Assembly: GCF_022458985.1 (NCBI RefSeq)
Contig: NC_061782.1
Location: 23,263,672-23,327,671, forward strand
DNA from: Mugil cephalus
Taxonomy: Eukaryota; Chordata; Actinopteri; Mugiliformes; Mugilidae
DNA length: 64,000 nt
Direction: 5' to 3'
Under the pieces are notes generated by a model. It did not search any database and had not been told where the DNA came from. It saw nothing but the letters and a program-made list of their open reading frames with translations. Numbering within the stretch: the first letter of the stretch is position 1; every line of letters begins with the position of its first letter. Below are positions 26,843 through 37,279 of this stretch, piece by piece. The translations under genes were made by a program, and so were the position numbers.

Positions 26843-28733
26843 TGTGCCAGGTTGTCTGTAGATCTGCAGAGTGGCAGGAGTTGGTCTTCTGCGACGGATC
26901 TGAGGTAAACATACACACACACATTTTTTTTTATTGTAGATGCTCGAATAAAGAATTTTTTTTTTTTTTTTTAAACTACTCTGACGCAAAGTCTGTCCTT
27001 CAGCCACTCGCCACACTTTGACAGCTGTAGGAGTAACACCAGCTCAAACACAAGTTTTAGGTCATAGCCAAAGTAAATGTAGCAGGTTAGGGCCTGTAAA
27101 TAAAGGTGGTGACTTAAAGAGACAAAACAACTACAGACAATTACACAACCAAACAGGTTTTGGTCCCTGGCGTCATTTTCTGTCTATTTTGCATCAGTTT
27201 ACAGCTGTTTGTGTCTTATTTTGCACGTCTTCTCAGTACATTTGCATCAGTGCTGTGGAAATGTTTTCCCTCAGTATTTCTAAGATACATGGAGGAGAAA
27301 ATTGGCAGAGAAATTGTGGAGAAGCTTGTGGCTTTCATCAGGGTACAAATGGGCATCAGTCCAGTAATTTTGCATTGTTCGGCGTTTCCATCTCTTTATA
27401 GGAAACATGCATCTCACAGTTGTCATTTTGTTCGAATAGTTTTCAGTAGTTTGTGTGACATTATGGTAGTTTTGAGTATTTTAGCACCACTCCCATGCCA
27501 TTTGTTTCTATTTGTGTAAGCAATGCATCTCTTCATAGCCAATCTACACCTCTTCTTAGTCACTGTGAATCACTCAATGCTTCTCTTTTCTGTTACCCTA
27601 CATCTCATACAAGTCCTTTGTGTAGTGTTGTGCCAGCTTCTCATTTATTAGTGTTAATTTTTCAGTAAAGGTTCATTAAAAATGCCAGCTGGAGTAAATT
27701 GCCCTGAGAATTTGTGCAATTAACTGTGTGAATACTTTAGTTTAATGCCCCAACTGCATTTTAAACATGTAATTTCCCACTTACAGCTGTTAATTCAGGG
27801 TTTATGGGCACAACTTTCCCCACATGCTGTCACCCCCTCCTTTCAAAATCTATATGTGAACTAATATTCTAAGATTGAACTGACCTACGGTGGAGACAGC
27901 CCGAATCTTTACAAAGAAAATGTTTGGCTCACATGATGAAGCAACATCTCACAAAAACCATTGTGAAAATGTACGTTTGCCCCTTTGGAAAGGCTGCAGA
28001 GACTTCTACTAAAAACAACCACAGAGGGGCCCTAATCTGTCACTGTTCATTATCAGCCCCCTTTAGGAATGAACGGCTTCCTGCTCCCATCAACTAAGCA
28101 GTCCATAAAGACGTCAGCGGAGCAGCAGTTTGAGACCAGCTTCTGTTTCTTCTGACTGTAGCTGCCATTCAGGGGCAGTTGAAGGGAAATTGCACCACAG
28201 ATTATGCGCTGTTTTGCCCTTCTGTACCTCTGGCAGCATTTCACAACTTCAGTTCAGTTTGTGTCCTGACAGTTTGACTCAAATTATGTCGCACAACTCT
28301 CCTACAAAGAAAGAAACATTTGTGCACACTGGAATAAAATCAGCAAACCTTGTTCAATCTTCTCATTTAACTCTTAATCTTTTGTTCATAAACACGTAAG
28401 TGAACCATTTAAACCAGCCAACATCAGAACACAAACACTCATAAGACACTGCAGAGTCACATGCATGACAGCTCAAATAAGACATACCCATTAAACACAC
28501 ATGCTGTCACACAGATGCACAAGCGGAGGCTTTCATAATGCCGACTTATGCACACATGCTGCTCTGCGCCCACACGCAGAAAATTCCAGACAAGATAGAA
28601 GCAGCATTCAGCCGTCCACACACGCCGTGAACCTACACGGGCAAACACTCACATGTTCGGCGGCCTGCGGGTCAAGCTGTCCCTGCAGTGGAGGTACAGC
28701 AAACTGGATCTTCTTTGGACTGCTGGGCTCCAT
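17192..28733 (-). CDS. ppp1r1c: Protein phosphatase 1 regulatory inhibitor subunit 1C (IPP5-like), five exons
   Basis: Small cytosolic inhibitor of protein phosphatase-1 in the inhibitor-1/DARPP-32 family. Minus-strand exons in order: 28653-28733, 26842-26899, 23633-23670, 23356-23410 and 17192-17247, with consistent GT-AG borders and phases, total 288 nt (95 aa plus TAG). Exon 1 begins MEPSSPKKIQFAVPPLQGQL and carries the PP1-docking KIQF at residues 8-11. Exon 2 holds IRRRRPTPATL, whose Thr34 is the expected PKA site that makes the protein an inhibitor. Exon 4 gives QRKQSTYAPPTMKG and the last exon an acidic tail, SVPEEEEEVETNP. All align with human PPP1R1C as I remember it, which is about 109 aa. 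The fish form is shorter between the APPTMKG and acidic parts, so a small exon in the 6.1-kb last intron may have been missed. The gene converges on nckap1. Confidence 0.9.
17365..17960 (-). mobile_element. Internally deleted Tc1-family transposon relic
   Basis: The plus strand reads as the reverse of a fish Tc1 element: a terminal-type segment with ttcagaactgcatttctgca, the phrase agcaaaagtatgtgaacctt, then antisense transposase text including ggaggaattttagcccattc, attaaggtcaggactttgac and ccagcctgatgagcaacagc. Large pieces of the transposase gene are missing and the rest is broken by indels and T-runs. It lies just upstream of the last ppp1r1c exon, inside its last intron. Assignment is from remembered Tc1 sequence. 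Confidence 0.8.
19660..20452 (+). mobile_element. Second Tc1-family transposon relic with both ends
   Basis: The left end reads gatcagccataacattatta and the right end cataatgttgtggctgatca, an imperfect inverted pair. Between them are sense transposase remnants: gttgctgaaaaagttgatgc, agaaaggtgtcataacacac, aatgtggatgttacttttga, ttccctgatggc and ctcagatctcagtccaacag. About half of the expected 1.6 kb is missing and frames are broken, so it cannot encode a transposase. It belongs to a different Tc1 subfamily from the copy at 17365 and lies in the same ppp1r1c intron. Confidence 0.85.
21312..21398 (+). repeat. (CA)n microsatellite, about 43 repeats
   Basis: A perfect CA dinucleotide array of about 87 bp in the last intron of ppp1r1c. 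Long dinucleotide runs like this are usually length-polymorphic and would serve as a marker. Confidence 0.97.
22020..22340 (+). repeat. Long polypyrimidine tract (TTC/TCC-rich)
   Basis: About 300 bp made almost only of C and T on the plus strand, mostly ttc, tcc and ctc triplets, with few purines. The reading frames it gives on either strand are low-complexity (Lys/Glu-rich or Ser/Phe/Pro-rich) and are not genes. Such tracts can form triplex DNA. It lies in the last intron of ppp1r1c. Confidence 0.85.
24000..24330. repeat. Degenerate repeat related to 27150-27530
   Basis: Phrases such as tttgtgtctcattttgcatc recur in modified form near 27190-27225 (gtgtcttattttgcacgtc), and both lie among similar runs of ttt-g-rich words. 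The two blocks look like old copies of one fish interspersed repeat, in ppp1r1c introns 3-4 side and 2. Class unknown. Confidence 0.4.
26635..26840 (+). repeat. (AC)n and (CT)n microsatellites next to ppp1r1c exon 2
   Basis: An imperfect (AC)n run at about 26635-26672 and a (CT)n run of about 42 bp at about 26797-26839. The (CT)n run abuts the donor site of ppp1r1c exon 2: on the minus strand the exon ends GGCACAG and is followed by GTGAGAGAGAG. Confidence 0.9.
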
Positions 28734-28739
28734 TATTAC

Positions 28740-28905
28740 TGACTAAGAGATAGAAAGACAGACAGAGAGAGAGAGAATGAAGGAGGGAGGGAGTAGAGAG
28801 GGAGGGAGTGGTCTCTGCCGATGGGGTCCATTATCACTAATTGACAGACTTGCAGAGAGAGAGAGAGAGGAGAGAGAGGGGAGGGAGAGAGAGAGAGAAG
28901 AGCAG
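28740..28905 (+). repeat. GA-rich tract upstream of ppp1r1c start codon
   Basis: Imperfect (GA)n and (GGGA)n runs fill the 160 bp immediately upstream of the ppp1r1c ATG on the minus strand. The region probably covers the 5' UTR and core promoter. I see no TATA box. Confidence 0.6.
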
Positions 28906-31900
28906 CCAAGTCATTGCAGGATTTTCCAAACCCATCTGACATAGAATGAAATTTTAGATTTTTTACTTCCAGTTTCATGTAGGCCTACATGCGGAGCAGT
29001 TTTGATCCCTGCTGATTGAATATACAGCTTTCACTTCTCGGCTTGAAGCCACGTTTAGCCCCTGGATCGATGTCATTTGAGGTCTGTTACGCAACAGCCC
29101 TGACGATTTGAGAGTATGGAATTGATTTTATGATTGAAATAGGCCGTGTGACAGAGGGAAACAAGAAAGAGCTTCCATCGCGTAACGTCCTTTTAAATTA
29201 GAAGCTGCAATCAGCAGTGCCTTGTGAGGCTGCACTAAATGCTTACAGCATCCAAAAAAAAAAAAAACAAGCTGAAACAAGGGCAACTGGCCCAGTGGAG
29301 TTTCTTGAAGATGTTTCATCTAATAGCTTCCTCAGTTCAAAAAGACCGTTGGGGAGCTGGGGTTTAAATAGGAACATCTGTGGCTGTTGTCCACTAAAGA
29401 ATCACATGACCAGGGTCTGATAACATCCAGATACTCACCTGTAATTGTTTTGATCCAACTCCTCACCAGTCGTATAGAAATAAAGAGGCTATCTGGATTA
29501 AATGTTTTCAAAGAACTTTAAAAATGCAGTTGTCCTTGTTTCAGCCTTTTTTTTTTCTTTTTTTTTTTTTTGATATATCATGACCTGGATGACTGAGAAC
29601 CTTTACAAAGAAATGGTTACAGTATTGATTTTACCTTAATTTAGCATGTTAGCTTGATACTGATTAAGGATGTGCGGTGGTAAGATTTGATTGATACCAA
29701 TGCCAGTATCGACTCTGCTTATCGATCTGATTCTTTATCGATTCCCTTATCAACTCCTCATGTGAATTCTTTTCTCTAGAAAAAGTAGGCGTTTGTGGTT
29801 TTGTGTAAATACATGGAGATGGATATTTATACAACTCTTTGAGTATTTTATGCAACATTAATCATATCAAGGCTTAGTTATGAGTGATTAAAGGACCATT
29901 TTGAGATACACTTGGGTGCTAACTGTCTGCCCCAGTTTCAATCAGGTTCCAACTCTGTGATCATTTTTGTATCAGCTGGGAGTTAGGAAGATGAAAGCAC
30001 TGTCAAGATAGTGGTGGCTGGAGACACCAACACTAAGCTTCAGAACCACTCTATAGGAAATCTAAGGCTGACATCACTGGGGGGTTATTATATCTTTACA
30101 TCTACCTCTAACAGATACTGAAATATTTCACAACATAGTTGGGGATTCAGCCTCTACAGACCAGGAATTTCTTAATCATTTATCCCTGAGAAGACACAAA
30201 AAAGTAACTCCTCCAAAAAGTTTGTGCAAAATTTCTCCAACAGTTTTGGGTCAAATCGACATGTCCAACCAGTTGAGGCCAACATCCACAGACTGTACAC
30301 CAACACAGTGTATTCTGAGAAGCATGCACTAACAAACAAAGAGACAAAAATGTTATATCATTAAAAGACATTTTACATTACTCAAAGCTGACTTTTTATT
30401 GTGATTAATAGTGGGATTTTATAGTGTAAAGGAGTCAAAATAAACACGAGAGCAACTCAGAAAATTACAGCTCCTCTATTTAAGAACTTTCGTCATGAAT
30501 TATCGTTGTCATTTATTTTCTGAAGCAAGAGGCCAGCTTGGGTCGGCACACTTTCTTCTTTTTAATGTTCTTAAAGCTGCTCATTAAACCCCACGGCCAA
30601 CCACATCCTGAGTAAAGTAATGTAAAGTCCCACAAGATTCATAAAATACACAAATTCCCAGAAAAAGCACAGAGGAGCTGATGTCAGTGTTAATTCACAA
30701 ACCATAAGGTCTCAGACTAACAAGCCCCTCTGGGTTCATACGGTGAAAAAATATAAATTCTGACGTGGAAGCACAAATTAATAAACTGAGATCAAGAACT
30801 AATAAAAAGTGTTTATGGTTATAACAGCGATGGGTAAAGCGCCAGGTGAATGAAGATTTTTTTTTTTTATTCAACAACAGCAAAATGGTTTAACATATAC
30901 CAGAATGCCATTTTATTTATAGTTATTTTAGGAAATAACTTGTGCTTTATAGGCCAGATTTAGCCAACATACATTTCTTTTCAGTCTTTACGGTGTATTT
31001 TATTAATTTCATTGTGTTTTGACGTTAAGGACATTCAATTTTCAGTTTAGGCAGCTTTTAGGACAACTTGGGTTACTTGTAGTAATGTGGTTTACTCTCA
31101 AACATTCACCTGTTTAATATGATAAAACATCATCATTCTAAACCTTTCCACAGCGGCCACTGACTTACTGTTTGAGTTTGATTTTCCAGAGATAAACTCC
31201 AGTGTTTGTCTAAGGCCACTCATCGAGTATCACGTATCAACGTTTCCATGAAAATAGAGTAATCCCTGCTAAAATGGGCTTCAACAGCATAATACCACTA
31301 CGACTAAAAATAAAGCCGACCAGTTGTTCATGCATGTGTACAGATCCAGGCGTGTTTGGCGTAAACTTGAGTTTATGTTCTTTACGGACTTTTTTAACCT
31401 GAAACCAGATTGCTGGTGTCTGTCTACTTGGGGTTTAGGACCTGGTGAGTGCAAAAGTTGGGTTTCTATGAGGTTAATATTGTGCCATATCCATAAAAAA
31501 ATAAACCTCACCTGTGTCCGCACAAAAAAAGTTGCACTTCTCGTTCCTGTTCATAGCACATAATGACACACTAGGCGCACGTGTTGACAGAACAAACTAA
31601 AAAACGTGCCAAAGGCTTAGTTTGCATTTACAAAGAGAGCAAACTGAGTAGAAAAAAAGCGTCCTCATCTGATCCCTGTGGCTCTCAGCGTCACTGTGAA
31701 CTTCATTTACATTTTCTACCCCCAGCTCAGAAACCTGCATCCTCTGCCACCAGTGACATCAGTTTGCATGTGTGCTGGCAGTCCGAGTGGAAACACTCTG
31801 TCCCGCTGGAGACATCTGGAGAGACTTAGTGGCTACTGTAGGTGGAACAAACCGCACTCACATCGTACAAAGAGCCTCTTGTGTTGTTGTTGTTTTTTTT

Positions 31901-33970
31901 TTCTCCTCTTTTCTCTTCGTGCCCTTGGAATCTGTCCATCTCTGCTCTGTGAAGGTGAGACAGAAAAAACTGCTCTGCTGTGTGAGGCAAACAAAAACAC
32001 CTGCTTTTTCCCACTCTCAGTAATTGTCGACTTCCTTCCAGGACGTGAGATTCTGGGCACGACTTGATAACATAATGTAAAACACCAAAGTAAGAAGAAA
32101 AGACTGCGCGTCAGTCAAGTCCACCGCACTGATGCAGACTGAAATATCTCGAAAGCTATTGGATGGACTCAGATGAAATGTTTTAAACGTGTTCATGCTT
32201 CTCAGATGATTGTATCAGACTAGAGACCCCCTGAGCAGATTTTTGAGTATCTACAGAGCCTCAATTGATGGCTGTGAAATGATTCCTTTCATCATAACTT
32301 GTATGGCGCCCCCTAGAAGCCATGTGGTAGAAAATAATATGTATGTGAAAATGTGTATTTATTATCATTTTTAAATTCTGCATTGTGACTGACAAAAAGG
32401 TTTTACTTCAATGTTGATTTGGTGTGGGAAGATTATACTCAAATTCTCAACATGTGCAATGATCACATCTTCATCATCTGACGCCATCCTCTTATTGCAA
32501 AGTGTTGATTTTTAAATAAATATTAGTGTCTACTACGAGACCCCGGAGGAATCTCTGTTGGATTGTATTCATCTGTATTCATCATCAAGTCAAGACATCA
32601 GCAAGTGTCTGCAATACACTCACAACTGGACATTCCCAGATTCCTGAAGAGAAGTTTTGAAGCTCAATGTGTCTCTGGCCGTCGCCATCTTGGTGGGCCT
32701 CGCTCTGCTTAACTCGCTCAGAAAGATTCAAAGAGGTGAAGCTCTGAGACCGAGGAAGGTGACTAGTGATTTGTGGGGGCAGCAACCTGTCACAAAGAGC
32801 AACCTGACCTTTAGTTGCGCTAACTTTAAGCCGTAATTAACATAATTTAAACAGGCGAGTTCTATAAAGAGATCTCAACTGTGCTCTGTGTGGTTTTGAA
32901 GCTCAAAGGTGCTATCTCCGGCCGGTGCCGTCTTGGCACAGAGCCATATATTGGAGAGTCTGGCCAACTCAAATCATGGGTACCATGTTAGATACATCAG
33001 AGGGAAAATTCTACAGTGTAACCCTATGTGCTATGTTGGAATAAATGTGTTATTTTCACCATTAATGGGCCTATAAATGTTATTCCCAACGTCTGTCAAT
33101 ATGTAAAAGGTCCTCATTTAAATATCCCAGCAGCTACATACTTTAAATATCTTAAATGAACCTGTAAAATGCTTTGTAGCCCAGTCACCTCATCAGTCAC
33201 GGAGCTGTGTTTATCTTCTCCTCAGTCTCCGTGTTCAGCCATCACCGTTAAAATTACTCAGAAATAGTGAAAATTAAATGAGTCTTACGATTATTTAGTA
33301 TTATCATTAGTATTATCATTATAGCATTAGCACGCTAGCATTAACAACTTAGTAGTTACCGGGGCAAAGTTATGTGTAAATTAAATTTGTCTATCAACGT
33401 GGACATAAATTACACGCACACATGGGTTTCACAGTATATAAGATGGTAGCTGCTATTTTTGTAAGCCTTAAGGCTAGCATAAGGCTAGGTTAACTTCAAA
33501 CTTAATTTGTAAAGCGCCGTTGGGTCTTTTTGAGATCAAGGTTCAAATTAATGATGGTGTGACTTTACTTTTCCAATATAAAATCTTAACAAAGGTCAAA
33601 GAGAGATCACTGACATTTACCTCACATAATAGGGAGAAATCAGTTGACATCCAGTTCTTCCTTTTAATCTTCTGCTCCCATAACTTTCTCCGTTTTTGTT
33701 CACTGGGGAAACGGTGGAGTTATGACCTGAATGACTGAGAACCTTCTCAGACATTTGTTTAATTGGAAGTCATTGAGCATTTTTGGCGTTCAACTCTTTA
33801 GCCTGGAAATGACTCTGCGTGTGATTACATTGAATTATAACTTTCCAAAAACTGCAGTTCCTCTACGGTCAACTAGAAACTAGCCTCAAAACAGGTCAGC
33901 TCCCATAGACCTCCATGTTAAAATGTCCAACAGCAGAAATGAAACATTTCATCAGTCATATTAACCCCTC
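28906..33970. other. Intergenic region with scattered repeats
   Basis: No exon is recognisable. At 32130-32320 the text (aatatctcgaaagctattgg and atggcgccccctagaag) has the wording of a common fish interspersed repeat. A fragment at 33721-33750 (gacctgaatgactgagaacc) is a stray piece of the repeat family at 29276-29605. The remainder is AT-rich. Confidence 0.4.
29276..29605 (+). repeat. Fish interspersed repeat, same family as 39868-40345
   Basis: Contains gtttcttgaagatgtttcat, agcttcctcagttc and ggtttaaataggaac, each present in near-identical form at 39920-40010 and, inverted, at 40215-40320. It is followed by gacctggatgactgagaacc, the complement of text at 39868-39890. The family is widespread in fish genomes as I remember it. 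Confidence 0.65.
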
Positions 33971-33983
33971 TTTATTCAAGGTT

Positions 33984-35226
33984 TCACATGTTAAACGGCC
34001 GATTGTGCTTATGTAGCTGTGCTCTACTGTAGTGATTCCAGTGCGGGTAAGAAAAGTTCATACGGTTGCAGTACCAGTAGGGATGTTGAGTGAGTGTGTG
34101 CAGATGTGTTGGGGGTGTGTGGAGCGTCGGGGGATGTAAGACAGGAAGCGCCTGAGGGGGCGGCATTAACATTTGACCCTGGGCTGGGAAAAAGGGCTGA
34201 GGTGGTGCTTCTTGTGGGTAAGGCGGCCGATGTGGTGGTTGCTGGTACAAGGGTGACGGATGTAATGTAGGCTGTGACCACTGTTGCCACGGTAACCCCA
34301 AGTGCTGCCACTGAAACGGTGGCCAGGGCGGCGGATGGTTGATTAGTCCTCTTCCTTCTGCTTCTTCTCTCTTTGTGTTTTCCGCAAAGCACTCCCGGAT
34401 GGTGTATGACGTTTCCTCGTCCTGTGTCTGAGGCAACACCTGCAGGTGAAGGGTGGAGACGACCCTAGGACGGAAGGGCAGCACAGAGAGAGGGGTGGAG
34501 TGAGGGGTGAACGAGGCTGGCAAGGAGGACGACTTGACAAGCGGAGCTCTTCGAATCTTCCTTTTTCCCTCATCCTGGCTCAATACTGTCTCCTGCGTCT
34601 CGTCGCCATCTTGTCCTCCAGATTTGGGCTGTCCACATTCAGGGGTCTGCCTCTCTGCTTCAGGCTGCTCAGGTGTGTCTGCTAAAGCATCACCAGAGCC
34701 GCCGCTGCTGCTGCTGCTGGAGCTAGACTCTGGTTCAGACTCACAGTCTATCTCTGGTCCAGAGTCTTCGGCTGAAGAGCTTGACTCACCATTGCCCCCC
34801 CATCGAGGCACGGAGTTGTAGCAGGCAGCGCAGCGAGACAGGCTGGGGACGTCAGGGCTTGATCTGGGCTGGACACAAAGGGAGGTAGAGACAGTCAGAC
34901 AGGTAAACAGTCATCTCATGAATCATCCACATGTCTCTCTTGTTTTATTTAGCAAACAGTTGCTTATTTCCAGCGGCTGTCAGGCTACATCCAACACCTA
35001 TAGAGGAACAGTGTCTCCTTTTGTCCACCAATCAGAATCAGAATTACTACTTATGAGCTGATGAAGGCCACAAGCAGTAGTAGCACTGCAGAGTTGCAGT
35101 TTAGTTCAATAACCGACAATTACAGACTGGAGGTGTGAATGTGACCAAAAAACTAGATAAGATCCACAAGCCTTGATAAAGCTACTGATATAACCCCAAA
35201 ATAAAACGAAACCATTGAAACTTAGT

Positions 35227-35283
<57 letters not shown>

Positions 35284-36693
35284 CATTGGTTTTATGTATT
35301 GCTTTTCCATTTTTAGATGCTCAAAGCGCTTACAATTATATGCGTTATTCATATGCTCACACAGTCACACCCTGGTGGTGGTAAACTACCTTAGTAGTCA
35401 CAGCTGCCCTGGGGCAGGCTGACGGAAACGTGGCTGCCAATTTGCATCATACACCAGGAAGCACATGCCTGGGAGCAAGGTGGGTTAAGTGTCTTGCCCA
35501 AGGACACAACGGACAGACAGAGGGACAGGGCAGAACTGCCAACCTTTCGGTTATTGGACCTTCTGAGTTACTGCCGCCCTAATGTAATGTCACAACGTCA
35601 CTCTGACTGTGGGCATTAGTCATACTGTTGGATAACTGTCCGGAAACGTAAACGTAGTTAAGGAGAAAAACAAGAGGAGGATTGAAAAAACGAGACAGTG
35701 GTAAGTATAACCCTGTTACATTATGGACCTACTTATACAACAACGACTTCTGCCTCCAAACGAGAACATTAAATTGATGTTGAACTTTCAGTTTTTCAGT
35801 ACCAATGTGTTTCCCTACAGATTTATCAGTTCTGGATTCATTTCACTGCTGCTTCTGCAAGCTAGGAAACCTCTTACATTCTGCAGTATCTCAAGTATTT
35901 TACCTGATCAGTTTGCCGTGTCCAGGGCCGTTGCTAGCGGACAGGCAAACTAGGCAATTACCTAGGGCCCTGAGCTGGAAGGGGGCCCACATGGACGGCT
36001 GATACTAGTCCATATCAATGACAAATATGGAATCCCTATAGAAGCTGCAACAACAATGCGTTGGGCACCCCCTCTAATGGAGCCCTCTTGAAGCAGCTGC
36101 TTGCTAGTGACTAGAGGGGCTGACATTCAGTTGGACGCTGCAATGACGACATGTTGGGAGTCTACATGATGTTGCCCCACCTACTCCAGCAAAATGAAGG
36201 GAACCTGACTTTCAGGACATGCATAAATAGGACGAAGGATGAAAAACAGACAGTGGTAAGTCTGAATGTGTGTTATATTAAAAATAGTTAATGACACCGT
36301 CCTACAGTCCCACCAAGCATCAGACAAGTTCAGTGTTCAATGAACAACAGCTAACACTAGTTAGACTGTGAACCAGCTTGAAACTTTAAACTCTTGAGAT
36401 GAGATGACTCTTGTTTGAGAGGTGTATTCTAAAATTATGATATCAGTTTTGTTGATAAATAGTTGTGTACACAAAACACTGTCAATAAGGGCGGCTCAAA
36501 GGTGCCTCTTGCCTGGGCCCCCAGACTGTCTTGAAACAGCCCTGGCTGTGTCATTTTTATTTACAAATTACATTTCTTTAACAGAGCAACCACAAAATAA
36601 AAAAATAAAAAAATACCTTTGACGTTTTTGGACTGTGTGCATCTTGGTTCTCGGTGGATCTATCAGAGTATGACAGAAGATGTCCAGACGCAT
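33984..36693 (-). CDS. Unrecognised gene, 3' two exons: acidic/Ser-rich then Pro/Gln/His-rich C-terminus
   Basis: The terminal exon 33984-34868 is open for 294 codons and ends in TGA. Before it, exon 36617-36693 joins in phase; it has a good acceptor (gtctgtctag) and encodes ASGHLLSYSDRSTENQDAHS. The joined protein runs through a Ser/Glu/Asp-rich stretch (ESSSSAEDSGPEIDCESE), a basic SSSLP patch and a Pro/Trp/Gln/His-rich tail ending HNRPFNM. The minus-strand AATAAA at 33971-33976 lies only 8 nt past the TGA, which supports a true 3' end with a very short UTR. I do not recognise the family. In human the gene just upstream of PPP1R1C on the same strand is ITPRID2 (SSFA2), a positional candidate only, since none of its landmark domains is visible. 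The start is not found. Confidence 0.6.
35231..35282 (+). repeat. (AAT)n microsatellite at the end of a retroelement tail
   Basis: About 17 AAT units. They abut the repeat at 35283-35585, as expected when a microsatellite grows from the tail of a non-LTR element. Confidence 0.9.
35283..35585. mobile_element. 3' tail fragment of a fish non-LTR retroelement
   Basis: Contains the string gatgctcaaagcgcttacaa, then caccctggtggtggtaaact, agctgccctggggcaggctg and gtcttgcccaaggacacaac. I recognise this order of phrases from very common fish LINE/SINE 3' ends. No coding remnant is present. Confidence 0.6.
35923..36544. mobile_element. Nonautonomous hAT-like DNA transposon, 622 bp, with 8-bp target duplication
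   Basis: The left end is cagggccgttgctagc. The right end, read inverted, is cagggctgtttcaaga, so both termini begin CAGGGC(C/T)GTT as in hAT elements. Flanks are gccgtgtc (35915-35922) and gctgtgtc (36545-36552), an 8-bp target-site duplication with one mismatch, the length hAT transposases make. There is no transposase frame, so it is a deletion derivative. It sits in the intron before the last exon of the unrecognised gene. Confidence 0.8.
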
Positions 36694-37239
36694 CTAGACA
36701 GACAAAACAATATAAATTAAAATAATGGAGTGACAGAAGCGATTAGAGAAGCAAACATGTCCACACAAACTCACAGTCACTTCTGGATCCTTCACTCATT
36801 TCTCCAGCTGTTTAGTTTTGTCCACTGCTCATCCTCCAAGGACCTTAAACGCCATCGAGGAAGATTTAATCCTTCAGGTTATCTGGACTAATGTGGTTTA
36901 TGTGACAGTATTTTGTCCAGAGCCATTTGAAAGGCTCAACAGTTGTTTTAGTATGTTGTTATAATAGATTACAGCAAAACTATTTTCTCTGAATGTAACA
37001 GAATTCACAGATTAATCCGAAGACATTGTGATTACATTTACATTCTTATCATTTAAAACACTGTTATTTAACTTCTTTCTTCTTCTCTTGAATTCCCAGC
37101 TTCCCACATTAGAGGATTTGCTTCTTTTCTGTTCTAAAGCTTAATCAGAAATGTTTAGGGAAATACTTGTAACATTCGTAATATTTTCTATACAACATTT
37201 GATTTCTCACGGGATTTAACGGAGTAAAAATCTGCTCAC

Positions 37240-37279
37240 CCACTCTTCCTCCTCCTTCCCGTTCAGGTTCAGAATGCAG
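37240..37279 (-). CDS. Possible further upstream exon of the unrecognised gene
   Basis: A 40-nt segment with donor GTGAGC and acceptor CCCATAG. It reads LHSEPEREGGGRV and joins in phase to the exon at 36617-36693. The acceptor has a poor pyrimidine tract, so this is tentative. Confidence 0.25.
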
